DNA of 53,178 bases from Curtobacterium sp. MCBA15_001 (GCF_001864835.1 NZ_MJGI01000021.1:88453-141630), one strand, 5' to 3'; numbered from the stretch's first letter, positions 17,919 through 26,765 are shown. Numbers and translations are program-made. Notes: generated by a model from the letters alone, not told the origin.

Positions 17919-18746
17919 TCAGTCCTCGTCGGGGACGACGGGCGGCACGAACCACGGCGGGAACACCGCGACGCGGGGTGCGTGGCCGCCGTGCTCGGAC
18001 AGGATGTCCTTCACCGCGTGGCGGGTGCGGTCGTTCGGCACGCCGATGACGGCGACCGACGAGAACGGCACGCTGGGTCCGGCGAGCAGCTCGAGTCCGT
18101 GCATCTCCGGGTCGGTCATGTCGGTGCGCCGCAGCAGGTTCGCCGCGGCCTCCGGGCCCACGGCGAAGCGCACGTCGTCGTCGTCCGCGTCCGTGTCGGC
18201 GAGGATGACCGAGGCGCCGAACGCGGCGGTGGGGACCACCAGCACCACGTAGTCGATGCCCCGCGCCTGACGGGCGGCATCCGACCAGCGGGTCGTGTCC
18301 TCGGCGCCTCGGCGGACCTCGTCCCACCGGGCGCCGTCGGGCGAGAGCGAGAACGGCACGTGGTTCGACACCGGAGAGCCGTCCGGCGCGGTCGCCGCTG
18401 CCCGACGTGCCCGGAGTTCGGGCGCACTGATGTCGTACGACGGCGTGATCCGGTCGGCCGCGGCGATCGCCTGGTCGGCGACGATGGCGTCGAAGTTGTC
18501 GATGTGCGTGACGTGGTGCGCGCGCAGGGTGCCGAACACCCGTGTCGCGGGCAGCTCGGGCTGGGCGACGCGCAGGGCGGTGGCCTTCGCACGGGCGGGA
18601 GACCCGCCGGGGGTCGACCGGAGCGACGTGCTGACACGCGTCCGTCGGGGCGCGGGGGCCTTGGGGACCTCTGGCACGTCACGCTGGCGCGGTGCGCAGA
18701 TGTCGCAGAGTTCGGTGGGGAATCCGTGGATGCACTCGTCGGTCAC
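17919..18746 (-). CDS. DarT-like (DUF4433) ADP-ribosyltransferase-fold protein with N-terminal Cys/His knuckle
   Basis: The 275-aa product starts with a putative zinc knuckle (C5, H7, C14, C17 in ECIHGFPTELCDIC), then an Ala/Pro/Arg linker, then a domain resembling DUF4433/DarT, enzymes that ADP-ribosylate thymidine in DNA: HHVTHIDNFDAIVADQ (78-92), the NHVPFSLSP strand (128-136) and LELLAGPSVPFSSVAVIGV (218-236), where E219 would be the catalytic glutamate. Start is GTG 18746. No DarG-type macrodomain antitoxin lies beside it; topoisomerase IB is upstream on the same strand. Fold assignment is by motif pattern only; activity on DNA is inference. It could equally be a housekeeping orphan common in actinobacteria. 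Confidence 0.72.
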   Translation of the reverse strand: MTDECIHGFPTELCDICAPRQRDVPEVPKAPAPRRTRVSTSLRSTPGGSPARAKATALRVAQPELPATRVFGTLRAHHVTHIDNFDAIVADQAIAAADRITPSYDISAPELRARRAAATAPDGSPVSNHVPFSLSPDGARWDEVRRGAEDTTRWSDAARQARGIDYVVLVVPTAAFGASVILADTDADDDDVRFAVGPEAAANLLRRTDMTDPEMHGLELLAGPSVPFSSVAVIGVPNDRTRHAVKDILSEHGGHAPRVAVFPPWFVPPVVPDED

Positions 18747-18837
18747 GACTGGTGTGGGTCCTTCCGTGCCGCGTGGGGGTGGAACGGCACGAGGGTCAAC
18801 GCTACGTCATCCCGGCGCCCGTGCGGCACCGATCCCC

Positions 18838-19830
18838 TCATTGGCGGTAGAGCAGCGCCCGGACCTCGGACTCCGCGGCGTGGAGTCGGGCCGGGTCGAT
18901 CGTCTCGCCGTGGTCGTACGCGTCGAGCAGTCGCGGGTCGATGTAGCTCGCCCGCGCGACGGTCGGGGTGTTGCCGAGGACCCCGCTCGCGGCCTTCACC
19001 GCGTGCGACACCGCCTGCTTGCGCTTGGTCGCCGTGGGCTGCACACCGGTCTTGGCCAGGTCGATCGCCGCGGCGACGGTGCCGTGCAGCGTCCGGAAGT
19101 CCTTCGCGGTGAAGTCGTCGCCCGCACGCTCCTTGACGTAGGCGTTGATGTCCTCGGCCGACAGCGGCTCCCAGTCCGCACCGCGGCCCTGACGGTACGA
19201 CAGCAGCCGGGCGTTCGGACCCCGCCGCTTCATCCCGACGATCACCTTCGCCAGGTCCGGGTCGTGGATCGACGAGGACCACTCCTGGTGGCTCTTGCCC
19301 GGGAACGCGAGCTCGATGTCGTCGCCGGACACCTTCGCGTGTGCACACAGGAGCGTCGAGAGGCCCCGGCTGCCGTGCTCGGTGGCGTACCGCTCGGACC
19401 CGACGCGGAGCGATCCCTGGTCGAGCATCCGGAACGCTGCGGCCAGCGACCGCTGCTGGTCGGGCTCGGGTCGGCGCAGGTCCTGCGTGACCATGCGTCG
19501 CGCACCCGGCAACGACTCGGCCAACGCCAGGGCACGGTCGTACTTGATCTTGTCCATCCGCTCGCGCCACGAGGGGTGGTACATGTACTGGCGCCGCCCG
19601 GCACCGTCGATCCCCGTCGCCAGGATGTGCCCGTTCTCGTACGGGGAGATCCAGACGTCGTCCCACGCCGGCGGGATGACGAACTCCTCGAGGCGCTGCC
19701 GGATCGCGGGGTCGGTGACCGTGGCGCCGTCGGGGTCGCGGAAGGAGAACCCACGACCACTGCGGACGCGGTGGTAGCCGCGGCCGTCGGTCTTGGATCT
19801 GCGGAGTCGTGTCACTCGTCGAGCCAACAC
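18838..19830 (-). CDS. DNA topoisomerase IB (poxvirus/bacterial type)
   Basis: The enzyme relaxes supercoils through a 3'-phosphotyrosyl intermediate. The 330-aa product has the N-terminal DNA-clamp domain (IPPAWDDVWISPYENGHILATGIDGAGRRQYMYHP) and a catalytic domain with R142 (LRVGSERYA), K179 (FPGKSH), R246 (KDFRTLHGT) and the nucleophile Y296 (NTPTVARASYIDPRLLD), so all key residues are present. The start given is GTG 19830; a GTG at 19815 (MTRLRRSK...) fits homologues equally well, and neither has a clear Shine-Dalgarno. It is 91 nt upstream of the DarT-like gene and may share its transcript. Confidence 0.92.
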   Translation of the reverse strand: MLARRVTRLRRSKTDGRGYHRVRSGRGFSFRDPDGATVTDPAIRQRLEEFVIPPAWDDVWISPYENGHILATGIDGAGRRQYMYHPSWRERMDKIKYDRALALAESLPGARRMVTQDLRRPEPDQQRSLAAAFRMLDQGSLRVGSERYATEHGSRGLSTLLCAHAKVSGDDIELAFPGKSHQEWSSSIHDPDLAKVIVGMKRRGPNARLLSYRQGRGADWEPLSAEDINAYVKERAGDDFTAKDFRTLHGTVAAAIDLAKTGVQPTATKRKQAVSHAVKAASGVLGNTPTVARASYIDPRLLDAYDHGETIDPARLHAAESEVRALLYRQ

Positions 19831-19874
19831 GACCCGGGCTGGGCGTGACCACGGGCGGCGACCTCAGCCGGCGG

Positions 19875-20126
19875 TCACTCCTTGCCGATGTGCTTGTCGA
19901 CGTTGGCGGCAGCGTCGTCGATCTGCTCGTCGTAGCGGCCGCCCGTGACCTTCTTGATGCCGTCGGCCAGGCCGTGGATGATCTTGTCCGACACGTCCTC
20001 GACCTTGTCGCTCTTCAGTGCCTCTTCGATCTTGTCCTTGTTCGCGTCGACGAACGCCTTCGCCTTCTCGGTGACGTCCTCTGCCTTCGCGGACACGTTC
20101 TTCTGGATGTCGTCGAACCCGGCCAT
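19875..20126 (-). CDS. Rv0909/MT0933-family antitoxin-like protein
   Basis: This 83-aa, highly charged protein (MAGFDDIQKNVSAKAEDVTE...GRYDEQIDDAAANVDKHIGKE) matches the small alpha-helical family annotated as MT0933-like antitoxin, named after Rv0909 of the Rv0909/Rv0910 pair. I start at the ATG at 20126 because GAGGAGG lies 5 nt upstream. No SRPBCC-type Rv0910 toxin gene lies next to it, so a toxin-antitoxin role is doubtful; similar proteins in actinobacteria are often solitary and stress-related. It is between tuf and topoisomerase IB. Confidence 0.8.
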   Translation of the reverse strand: MAGFDDIQKNVSAKAEDVTEKAKAFVDANKDKIEEALKSDKVEDVSDKIIHGLADGIKKVTGGRYDEQIDDAAANVDKHIGKE

Positions 20127-20310
20127 GATGCCTCCTCGTCGACGGCCGGACGTTCCGACCCTCTGCAGCACATGCTGCTCGCCCGCCGCGGCCCTGTCCG
20201 CCGAGCGCAGGCGAACACTCGGGGAACGGAGGCGCCCAGGGCGACTCGGGCCGTCCGGAACGGTGCGGGGGCCGTCCGGGGAGGCTGCGGGCGCCGCCCG
20301 GGAACGCGAC

Positions 20311-20342
20311 AGCGGGGCCGGACCCGAAGGTCCGACCCCGCT
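20311..20342 (-). terminator. Terminator of the str operon after tuf
   Basis: A GC-rich hairpin (AGCGGGGCCGGACC and GGTCCGACCCCGCT with a CGAA tetraloop and one C-A mismatch) begins 17 nt after the tuf stop. There is no T tract, as in many actinobacterial terminators. Confidence 0.75.
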
Positions 20343-20359
20343 GCGACTGGTGGTGCGAG

Positions 20360-21547
20360 TTACTTGATGATCGACTCGACCGTACCGGCGCCGACCGTAC
20401 GTCCACCCTCACGGATGGCGAAACGGAGGCCCTCTTCCATGGCGATGGGCTGGATCAGCTCAACGGTCATGGAGACGGTGTCGCCGGGCATGACCATCTC
20501 GGTGCCCTCAGGCAGCGTGATGACGCCGGTGACGTCCGTGGTGCGGAAGTAGAACTGCGGGCGGTAGTTCGCGTAGAACGGGTTGTGACGGCCGCCCTCT
20601 TCCTTGTTCAGGATGTACGCGTTCGCCTTGAACTCGGTGTGCGGCGTGACCGAACCCGGCTTCACGACGACCTGGCCGCGCTCGACGTCCTCGCGCTTGA
20701 GGCCACGGATGAGCAGACCGGTGTTGTCACCGGCGACTGCCTTGTCCAGCAGCTTGCGGAACATCTCGATACCCGTGACCGTGGTCTTCTGGGTCGCCTT
20801 GATGCCGACGATCTCGACCTCGGAGTTGAGGTCCAGCTCGCCGCGCTCGACACGGCCGGTGACGACGGTTCCACGACCGGTGATCGTGAAGACGTCCTCG
20901 ATCGGCATGAGGAAGGGCTGGTCCGTGGCACGCACGGGGTCCGGCACGAACTCGTCGACCTGGGCCATGAGGTCCTGGACCGACTTGACCCACTTCTCGT
21001 CGCCCTCGAGCGCCTTGAGCGCCGAGACCTGCACGACGGGGGCGTCCTCGTCGAACTCCTGCGAGCCGAGGAGCTCGCGGACCTCGAGCTCGACGAGCTC
21101 CAGGATCTCCTCGTCGTCCACCATGTCGGACTTGTTCAGCGCGACGACGATGTAGGGCACGCCGACCTGGCGAGCGAGCAGCACGTGCTCACGCGTCTGG
21201 GGCATGGGACCGTCGGTGGCGGCGACCACGAGGATCGCGCCGTCCATCTGGGCCGCACCGGTGATCATGTTCTTCACGTAGTCGGCGTGACCAGGAGCGT
21301 CGACGTGCGCGTAGTGGCGCTTCTCGGTCTGGTACTCGACGTGGGAGATGTTGATCGTGATGCCGCGCTGGCGCTCTTCGGGAGCGTTGTCGATCTGAGC
21401 GAAGTCACGGGCCTCGTTGAGGTCCGGGTACTGGTCGTGCAGAACCTTGGTGATCGCCGCCGTGAGCGTGGTCTTGCCGTGGTCGACGTGACCGATGGTT
21501 CCGATGTTGACGTGCGGCTTGGTGCGCTCGAACTTGGCCTTGGCCAC
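20360..21547 (-). CDS. tuf: Elongation factor Tu
   Basis: EF-Tu delivers aminoacyl-tRNA to the ribosome as a GTP complex. The 395-aa product has G1 GHVDHGKTT (19-27), the [12 protein letters not shown] effector region, G3 [10 protein letters not shown]4 NKSDM and the two beta-barrel domains (domain 2 with [13 protein letters not shown], domain 3 with [24 protein letters not shown]). Only this one copy is in the window. It lies 154 nt after fusA, with a terminator-like hairpin and a possible promoter between them. Confidence 0.99.
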   Translation of the reverse strand: MAKAKFERTKPHVNIGTIGHVDHGKTTLTAAITKVLHDQYPDLNEARDFAQIDNAPEERQRGITINISHVEYQTEKRHYAHVDAPGHADYVKNMITGAAQMDGAILVVAATDGPMPQTREHVLLARQVGVPYIVVALNKSDMVDDEEILELVELEVRELLGSQEFDEDAPVVQVSALKALEGDEKWVKSVQDLMAQVDEFVPDPVRATDQPFLMPIEDVFTITGRGTVVTGRVERGELDLNSEVEIVGIKATQKTTVTGIEMFRKLLDKAVAGDNTGLLIRGLKREDVERGQVVVKPGSVTPHTEFKANAYILNKEEGGRHNPFYANYRPQFYFRTTDVTGVITLPEGTEMVMPGDTVSMTVELIQPIAMEEGLRFAIREGGRTVGAGTVESIIK

Positions 21548-21635
21548 TGTGGGTCCTCCTCAGGACTCGGATGCGGCACCCCCGGGGGCATCCCGGTCGG
21601 GATGCGAGCGAGTGGTCCGCGGTGTGTGTGTCTTT

Positions 21636-21641
21636 ACTGTA
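21636..21641 (-). promoter_or_regulatory. Possible tuf-specific promoter (-10 TACAGT)
   Basis: A -10-like TACAGT (extended by AAG) lies about 90 nt upstream of the tuf start, just after the fusA-tuf hairpin. The -35 region (GCGACG at 17 nt) is poor, so the call is weak. It would give tuf extra transcription beyond the rpsL promoter. Confidence 0.35.
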
Positions 21642-21647
21642 CTTGGT

Positions 21648-21678
21648 GGCGAGGGGCCCGTCGCCGGGCACCCTCGCC
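21648..21678 (-). terminator. Hairpin between fusA and tuf
   Basis: On the minus strand GGCGAGGG-TG-CCCG-GCGA-CGGG-C-CCCTCGCC folds as a 12-bp stem with a small asymmetric bulge and a GNRA-type GCGA loop. It lies 23 nt after the fusA stop. It could be a partial terminator or an mRNA-stabilising structure. Confidence 0.6.
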
Positions 21679-21701
21679 TGTGGAGAACACGCTCGAGAGC
21701 G

Positions 21702-23819
21702 TTATTCTCCCTTGGCCTTCGCGACGATCTCCTCGGCGACGTTCGACGGGACCTGGTTGTAGGTCTCGAAGGTCATCGAGTAGACGGCACGACCGGAGGT
21801 CTTCGAACGAAGGTCCCCGACGTAGCCGAACATCTCGGACAGCGGCACGCTCGCGCGGACCACCTTGACGCCCGAGGCGTCCTCCATCGCAGCGATGTTG
21901 CCACGACGGGAGCTGAGGTCACCGATCACGTCGCCCATGTACTCCTCGGGCGTGCGCACCTCGACGGCCATGATCGGCTCGAGGATGACCGGACCGGCCT
22001 TGCGGGCCGCTTCCTTGTACGCGATCGAGCCGGCGATCTTGAACGCCATCTCGGACGAGTCGACGTCGTGCGCCGCGCCGTCCTTGAGGGTGGCCTTCAC
22101 GCCGACCGTCGGGTACCCGGCCAGGATGCCGACCTGCATGGCGTCCTGGATGCCGGCGTCGACCGACGGGATGTACTCGCGCGGGACGCGACCACCGGTG
22201 ACGGCGTTGACGAACTCGTAGACCTTCTCGGAGGTGACCTCCATCGGCTCGAGCGCGATCTGCACCTTCGCGAACTGACCGGAACCACCGGTCTGCTTCT
22301 TGTGGGTGTAGTCGTAGCGCTCGACGACCTTGGTCAACGTCTCGCGGTAGGCCACCTGGGGCTTGCCGACGTTCGCCTCGACGTGGAACTCACGCTTCAT
22401 GCGGTCGACCAGGATGTCGAGGTGGAGCTCGCCCATGCCCTTGATCGTGGTCTGACCGGTCTCGGCGTTGAGCTCGACGCGGAACGTCGGGTCCTCTTCG
22501 GCGAGCTTCTGGATGGCCGTGGAGAGCTTCTCCTGGTCAGCCTTGGTCTTCGGCTCGATCGCGACCTCGATGACCGGCTCCGGGAACGTCATCGACTCGA
22601 GGACGACCTGGTCCTGCGGGTCGCAGAGCGTGTCGCCGGTGGTCGTGTCCTTGAGGCCGATGACCGCGTAGATGTGACCGGCGGTGACGGCGTCGACCGG
22701 GTTCTCCTTGTTGGAGTGCATCTGGAAGATCTTGCCGATGCGCTCCTTCTTGCCCTTGGTCGAGTTGATGACCTGGGCGCCGGACTCGATGTGGCCGGAG
22801 TACACGCGGACGTAGGTCAGACGGCCGAAGAACGGGTGCACGGCGACCTTGAAGGCCAGCGCGGAGAAGGGCTCGGAGGCCTCCGGCTTGCGGATGATCT
22901 CCTTCTCTTCGTCCTTGACGTCGTGACCGATCATCGGCGGGACGTCGAGCGGCGACGGCAGGTAGTCGATGACCGCGTCGAGCATCGGCTGCACGCCACG
23001 GTTCTTGAACGCCGAACCACACAGGACCGGGTAGATCTCGCTGTTCACCGTGAGGGCACGGATCGCGGCCTTGATCTCGGCGACCGAGAAGTCGGTGTCA
23101 CCCTCGAGGAAGCGCTCCATGAGCTCGTCGTTCGCCTCGGCCACGCGCTCGATGAGCTTCTCGCGGTACTCGGCGGCACGGTCTGCCAGGTCAGCCGGGA
23201 TCTCTTCGATCTCGTACTTGGCGCCCATCTGGACGTCACCCTTGGCGTCGCCGCGCCACGTGAGTGCACGCATCTCGACCAGGTCGACGACACCCTCGAA
23301 CGAGGACTCCGCGCCGATCGGGAGCTGCAGCACGAGGGGCTCGGCGCCCAGGCGGTTCACAATGGTGTCGACGGTGAAGTAGAAGTCCGCACCGAGCTTG
23401 TCCATCTTGTTGACGAAGCAGATGCGCGGGACGTTGTACTTGTCCGCCTGACGCCACACGGTCTCGGACTGCGGCTCGACACCTTCCTTGCCGTCGAACA
23501 CGGCAACGGCACCGTCGAGGACGCGGAGCGAGCGCTCCACCTCGACCGTGAAGTCGACGTGACCCGGGGTGTCGATGATGTTGATCTGGTTGTTGTCCCA
23601 GAAGCAGGTCGTCGCGGCCGACGTGATGGTGATGCCGCGTTCCTGCTCCTGCGCCATCCAGTCCATCGTGGCTGCGCCGTCGTGGACTTCACCGATCTTG
23701 TGCGTGATGCCCGTGTAGAACAGGATGCGCTCGGTGGTCGTGGTCTTGCCGGCATCGATGTGCGCCATGATGCCGATGTTGCGGACCTTGTTCAGGTCGG
23801 TGAGCACGTCCTGTGCCAC
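21702..23819 (-). CDS. fusA: Elongation factor G
   Basis: EF-G drives translocation. The 705-aa product has the full five-domain layout: G1 [19 protein letters not shown], switch region [15 protein letters not shown]3 [15 protein letters not shown]4 NKMDKLG, domain 2 ([17 protein letters not shown]), and domain IV/V with [11 protein letters not shown] and [21 protein letters not shown]. The start is GTG 23819 because GGAGGA lies 6 nt upstream and homologues start [11 protein letters not shown]; an upstream frame to 23966 is not conserved. It follows rpsG by 88 nt, a gap that includes a 10-bp stem. Confidence 0.98.
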   Translation of the reverse strand: MAQDVLTDLNKVRNIGIMAHIDAGKTTTTERILFYTGITHKIGEVHDGAATMDWMAQEQERGITITSAATTCFWDNNQINIIDTPGHVDFTVEVERSLRVLDGAVAVFDGKEGVEPQSETVWRQADKYNVPRICFVNKMDKLGADFYFTVDTIVNRLGAEPLVLQLPIGAESSFEGVVDLVEMRALTWRGDAKGDVQMGAKYEIEEIPADLADRAAEYREKLIERVAEANDELMERFLEGDTDFSVAEIKAAIRALTVNSEIYPVLCGSAFKNRGVQPMLDAVIDYLPSPLDVPPMIGHDVKDEEKEIIRKPEASEPFSALAFKVAVHPFFGRLTYVRVYSGHIESGAQVINSTKGKKERIGKIFQMHSNKENPVDAVTAGHIYAVIGLKDTTTGDTLCDPQDQVVLESMTFPEPVIEVAIEPKTKADQEKLSTAIQKLAEEDPTFRVELNAETGQTTIKGMGELHLDILVDRMKREFHVEANVGKPQVAYRETLTKVVERYDYTHKKQTGGSGQFAKVQIALEPMEVTSEKVYEFVNAVTGGRVPREYIPSVDAGIQDAMQVGILAGYPTVGVKATLKDGAAHDVDSSEMAFKIAGSIAYKEAARKAGPVILEPIMAVEVRTPEEYMGDVIGDLSSRRGNIAAMEDASGVKVVRASVPLSEMFGYVGDLRSKTSGRAVYSMTFETYNQVPSNVAEEIVAKAKGE

Positions 23820-23861
23820 AGGGTTCCTCCGGAAGAGTTGTAGGAGAGGTTGGCGTCCGTC

Positions 23862-23894
23862 CGGGCGCCGGGGGTTCTTGACCGCCGGCGCCCG
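23862..23894 (-). promoter_or_regulatory. 10-bp stem-loop between rpsG and fusA
   Basis: CGGGCGCCGG (23862-23871) and CCGGCGCCCG (23885-23894) form a perfect 10-bp stem with a 13-nt loop, 13 nt after the rpsG stop. It is intra-operonic, so partial attenuation, S7-type regulation or RNA processing are all possible. Confidence 0.55.
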
Positions 23895-23907
23895 AACGGT
23901 GCCTGGA

Positions 23908-24378
23908 CTACCAGCGGTAGTGCGCGAAGGCCTTGTTCGACTCGGCCATCTTGTGGGTGTCTTCACGACGCTTGACAGCGGCGCCGAGACCGTTCGACGC
24001 GTCGAGGATCTCGTTCATGAGACGCTCGGTCATCGTCTTCTCGCGGCGGGCCTTGGCGTACGAGGTCAGCCAGCGCAGGGCCAGCGTGTTCGCACGGTGC
24101 GGCTTGACCTCGACCGGGACCTGGTAGGTCGAGCCACCGACGCGGCGGCTGCGGACCTCGAGGGTCGGACGGACGTTGTCGAGCGCCTTCTTGAGGGTGA
24201 CGACGGCATCCTGCTGGTTCTTGGCGGAAACGCCTTCGAGTGCGTCGTAGACGATGCGCTCGGCGAGGCCCTTCTTGCCGTCCAGGAGGATCTTGTTGAC
24301 GAGCTGGCTGACGATCGGTGCGCCGTAGACGGGGTCTGCGACGACGGGGCGCTTGGGGGCCGGTCCCTTACGAGGCAT
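23908..24378 (-). CDS. rpsG: 30S ribosomal protein S7
   Basis: S7 organises the head of the 30S subunit and, in E. coli, represses the str operon. The 156-aa product starts [21 protein letters not shown] and has [49 protein letters not shown] and a [14 protein letters not shown] ending. The start is the ATG at 24378, 4 nt after the rpsL stop, so the pair is tightly coupled. Confidence 0.98.
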   Translation of the reverse strand: MPRKGPAPKRPVVADPVYGAPIVSQLVNKILLDGKKGLAERIVYDALEGVSAKNQQDAVVTLKKALDNVRPTLEVRSRRVGGSTYQVPVEVKPHRANTLALRWLTSYAKARREKTMTERLMNEILDASNGLGAAVKRREDTHKMAESNKAFAHYRW

Positions 24379-24382
24379 CTGA

Positions 24383-24751
24383 CTAACCCTTCTTCGCGCC
24401 GTAGCGGCTACGCGCCTGCTTGCGGTTCTTGACGGCCTGCGTGTCGAGGGCGCCACGGATGATCTTGTAGCGCACGCCGGGGAGGTCCTTCACACGACCG
24501 CCGCGGACGAGCACCATCGAGTGCTCCTGCAGGTTGTGGCCCTCACCGGGGATGTAGGCCGTGACCTCGGTGCCGTTGGAGAGCTTGACACGAGCGACCT
24601 TGCGCAGTGCCGAGTTCGGCTTCTTCGGGGTGGTGGTGTAGACGCGGGTGCACACACCACGCTGCTGGGGGTTCGCCTTCAGTGCCGGGGCCTTGGTCTT
24701 GACGACCTTGGGGCTCCGACCCTTGCGAACCAGCTGCTGAATAGTAGGCAA
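24383..24751 (-). CDS. rpsL: 30S ribosomal protein S12
   Basis: S12 is the decoding-centre protein where streptomycin resistance arises. The 122-aa product starts [20 protein letters not shown] and has [19 protein letters not shown] and [18 protein letters not shown]43 and K88 are the wild-type residues, which suggests sensitivity at this locus. The start is a TTG at 24751 with AGGAG 5 nt upstream; there is no ATG in the right place. It is the first gene of the str operon, about 160 nt downstream of a good promoter. Confidence 0.98.
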   Translation of the reverse strand: MPTIQQLVRKGRSPKVVKTKAPALKANPQQRGVCTRVYTTTPKKPNSALRKVARVKLSNGTEVTAYIPGEGHNLQEHSMVLVRGGRVKDLPGVRYKIIRGALDTQAVKNRKQARSRYGAKKG

Positions 24752-24920
24752 CTGTTCTCCTGGTTCTCGCTCGTGTTCTCTGGCCGACGCGGTCCGCCGG
24801 CATCCTCGCCCACACAGACGGCCGCCGGTTCGGCGGACGGTGATCTGGGGGCGGACTGTCCGGATCCAGGTCGTCGACCTGCCGGACTTCGGGGCGCGCC
24901 CGAGGGCGCACACCCGGAAG

Positions 24921-24949
24921 AGCCTACCGGTGGCACCCCGCGAAATCAA
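24921..24949 (-). promoter_or_regulatory. Sigma-70-type promoter of the str operon
   Basis: The -35 TTGATT (24944-24949) and -10 TAGGCT (24921-24926) on the minus strand are separated by exactly 17 nt. Transcription would begin near 24914 and leave a leader of about 160 nt before the rpsL TTG. The rest of the 291-nt gap up to 25043 shows nothing else clear. Confidence 0.72.
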
Positions 24950-25042
24950 TCCCGGGCACCCGCGCACGGCGCGTGTCCGCTGGGAGCTGACACGGGCCTC
25001 CCGTCCGGTGTGGGACGGACCCGAGGCGGACCGGACCCGGAC

Positions 25043-26212
25043 TCAGGAACCCGAGTCGGAGGAGCCGTTGCCGACCGCGGAGACGAACGTGGCGCCGCTG
25101 TCGCTGAAGCCGGTGACGTACCCGCTCGCGTTCACGTTGATCGGACCGGCCGTCGCGGTCCCCGAGCCCGCGGGGCCGGTGAAGTCGGCGGTGTACGTCG
25201 CCGAGCCGTACGAGGACGTCGTCACCAGCCACCCCTTCGTCTCCCACCCGGCAACCGACACGGTGGGCCGCGCATCGAGCGTCCACTTCTGGTTGGTGTA
25301 GGTGTTCGCCGGGTTCTCGCCGTAGGCGTAGAAGCTGCAGCCGTCCGGAGTGGTCGAGGTGGAGGCGATGCAGCCGTCCACCCACGCCTCGACCGCCTGC
25401 GTCGCTGCCTGCTGGCCCGCCTCCGTCAGCGCCGTCGTCAGCGTGACCGGGCTGGAAGCGGTGTCCCCGAAGCCGCGGACCGTGGCGGTCTGGGCATCGG
25501 CGGTGAACCACGTGCCGCCGTCGACCCCGACCTCGTACGAACCGGGGAGGGCCTTGAGCGTCGCGGTCCCGGACGCGCTGGTCGTCGTGCGCTGCCCCGA
25601 CACCGTGACGGTCGCCTTCGGAGGGCCCTGGACCGCGACCTCCACCGCACCGAGCCGGGGCGCCTGCAGGGTCCAGACCGGGAACACGCCCCAGTCGGTG
25701 CCGGTCTGGTCGAGCGTGAAGGTCGCCGGGACCTGTCGGCCGGCCTGGGTGAGGTACGCGCCCACGGTCGCTGTGTCACCGTCGCGCTGCACCCCGGTGA
25801 TCCGGTACCCCGTGACACGGTCCTTCACCTTCGCGTACGCGGCGTCGGTCAGGAGGACGTCCGAGCGGCCGTGCTGGATGCCCGCGTCCCGCAGGGCACT
25901 GTCGACGCGACCACCCGACAGGTCGTCGAGGAACGCGCGGACCGGTCGGTCGGCCGAGTGCGCGTCGGTGCCGACCGACCAGCCGACGACCCCCGCGACC
26001 AGCAGCAGCACGACGGCCGCGCCACCCGCGACCAGGCCGACGACCGCACGGCGGCCGAGGCGGCGGCGCGGTCGTTGCGCCTGGCCGGCGACCGGCTGCG
26101 GTGCTGCGCGCGTGCCGCTGATGTCGGCGACACGCGGGACCGCAGCCCAGCGGTCCTGCCCCTGGGTGTCGGCCGTGTCTGCGGGTCCGTGCGCGTCCGG
26201 CTCGTCGGTCAT
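25043..26212 (-). CDS. Single-pass membrane protein with large extracellular region, unknown function
   Basis: I do not recognise a family for this 389-aa protein. It has a ~53-residue disordered, charged cytoplasmic N-terminus, a basic stretch (RPRRRLGRR), one membrane segment at about residues 55-80, and an outside region of ~300 residues. That region has a segment resembling DUF4878/NTF2-like lipoprotein folds (RPVRAFLDDLSGGRVDSAL), a beta-rich PEGA-like stretch (VEVAVQGPPKATVTVSG...LPGSYEVGV) and a Cys pair near the C-terminal third (DGCIAS...DGCSFYAYG). The start is ATG 26212 with GGGGGAG close upstream. The stop is 94 nt before the rpsL promoter. Confidence 0.75.
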   Translation of the reverse strand: MTDEPDAHGPADTADTQGQDRWAAVPRVADISGTRAAPQPVAGQAQRPRRRLGRRAVVGLVAGGAAVVLLLVAGVVGWSVGTDAHSADRPVRAFLDDLSGGRVDSALRDAGIQHGRSDVLLTDAAYAKVKDRVTGYRITGVQRDGDTATVGAYLTQAGRQVPATFTLDQTGTDWGVFPVWTLQAPRLGAVEVAVQGPPKATVTVSGQRTTTSASGTATLKALPGSYEVGVDGGTWFTADAQTATVRGFGDTASSPVTLTTALTEAGQQAATQAVEAWVDGCIASTSTTPDGCSFYAYGENPANTYTNQKWTLDARPTVSVAGWETKGWLVTTSSYGSATYTADFTGPAGSGTATAGPINVNASGYVTGFSDSGATFVSAVGNGSSDSGS

Positions 26213-26300
26213 GGCTCCCCCGTCACGTCGGCGCCGGGGTGGTGGTCCGGCTCGGCAGCAGCCTAGCGGCGACCGGGGTCAGTGAGCGCAGGGGTCGGAC

Positions 26301-26360
26301 CCAGTGGGACTGCTCTGGCTGGTGTCGGGGTCAGTGGGACTGCTTCGGCTGGTGTCGGGC
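26301..26360. repeat. Two tandem 30-bp repeats at the 3' end of the small membrane-protein gene
   Basis: Bases 26301-26330 and 26331-26360 are near-identical 30-mers (differing at the first and last base and at two central bases). The second copy encodes the last nine residues (RHQPKQSH region) and stop of the 26331 gene; the first copy continues in the same frame after the stop and would encode RHQPEQSHW. Confidence 0.85.
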
Positions 26361-26753
26361 CATCGTGATGCCGCCCACCACCGCGAGGATCGCGACGACC
26401 ACCGAGCCGACGACGAACGGGCCGAGCGCGTAGCCGGCCGGGAACACGAGGAGCTCGGTCGCGTCACCGCGGATGAGCGCGTAGCCGACTGCTCCCACCC
26501 CGAGCATGACGAGGTAGGTGGTGGCCGCTGCGACCAGACCGGTGACGCCGGGGTTGCCCTCGCGGATGCCGAGGGCCGTCGCGATGAAGACGACCACCGC
26601 GCCGCCGACCACCATCGCCGGGCCGAGGTACGGCGTCGCGTCGGTCTGCGCGATGACCTCGACGTTCGCCAGGAGTGCCTCGAAGCCGGTCACCGCGATC
26701 ACCAGAGCGATGAAGAGGACGGACGTCATCGTCGCCACGAGCCATCGGGACAT
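26331..26753 (-). CDS. Small four-segment integral membrane protein, unknown function
   Basis: The 140-aa product has four predicted hydrophobic segments (about 8-28, 42-62, 70-94 and 103-130), short loops, and a His/Lys/Gln-rich tail. It resembles the small uncharacterised membrane proteins (DUF6121-like) found across Microbacteriaceae, but I am not sure of the family. The start is ATG 26753. A -10-like TACGAT lies 6 nt upstream with no Shine-Dalgarno, so the transcript may be leaderless. The gene ends inside a 30-bp tandem repeat. Confidence 0.75.
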   Translation of the reverse strand: MSRWLVATMTSVLFIALVIAVTGFEALLANVEVIAQTDATPYLGPAMVVGGAVVVFIATALGIREGNPGVTGLVAAATTYLVMLGVGAVGYALIRGDATELLVFPAGYALGPFVVGSVVVAILAVVGGITMARHQPKQSH

Positions 26754-26759
26754 GCTGGG

Positions 26760-26765
26760 ATCGTA
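26760..26765 (-). promoter_or_regulatory. -10 element TACGAT giving a probable leaderless mRNA
   Basis: TACGAT (5 of 6 to TATAAT) ends 6 nt before the ATG at 26753, so transcription would start at or next to the A of ATG. No -35 of standard spacing is clear (CTGACC at 20 nt). Confidence 0.5.

Noticed and set aside
18743..19852. 369-codon minus-strand frame overlapping topoisomerase IB
   Set aside because: The topoisomerase frame carries all catalytic residues; this one has no domain.
20881..20970. Search for elfamycin-resistance changes in EF-Tu and rifampicin or streptomycin resistance changes in RpoB and S12
   Set aside because: The regions I can compare from memory look wild type; nothing to report.
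21495..23843. 782-codon plus-strand frame opposite fusA
   Set aside because: Same shadow effect; composition is artificial and fusA is unambiguous.
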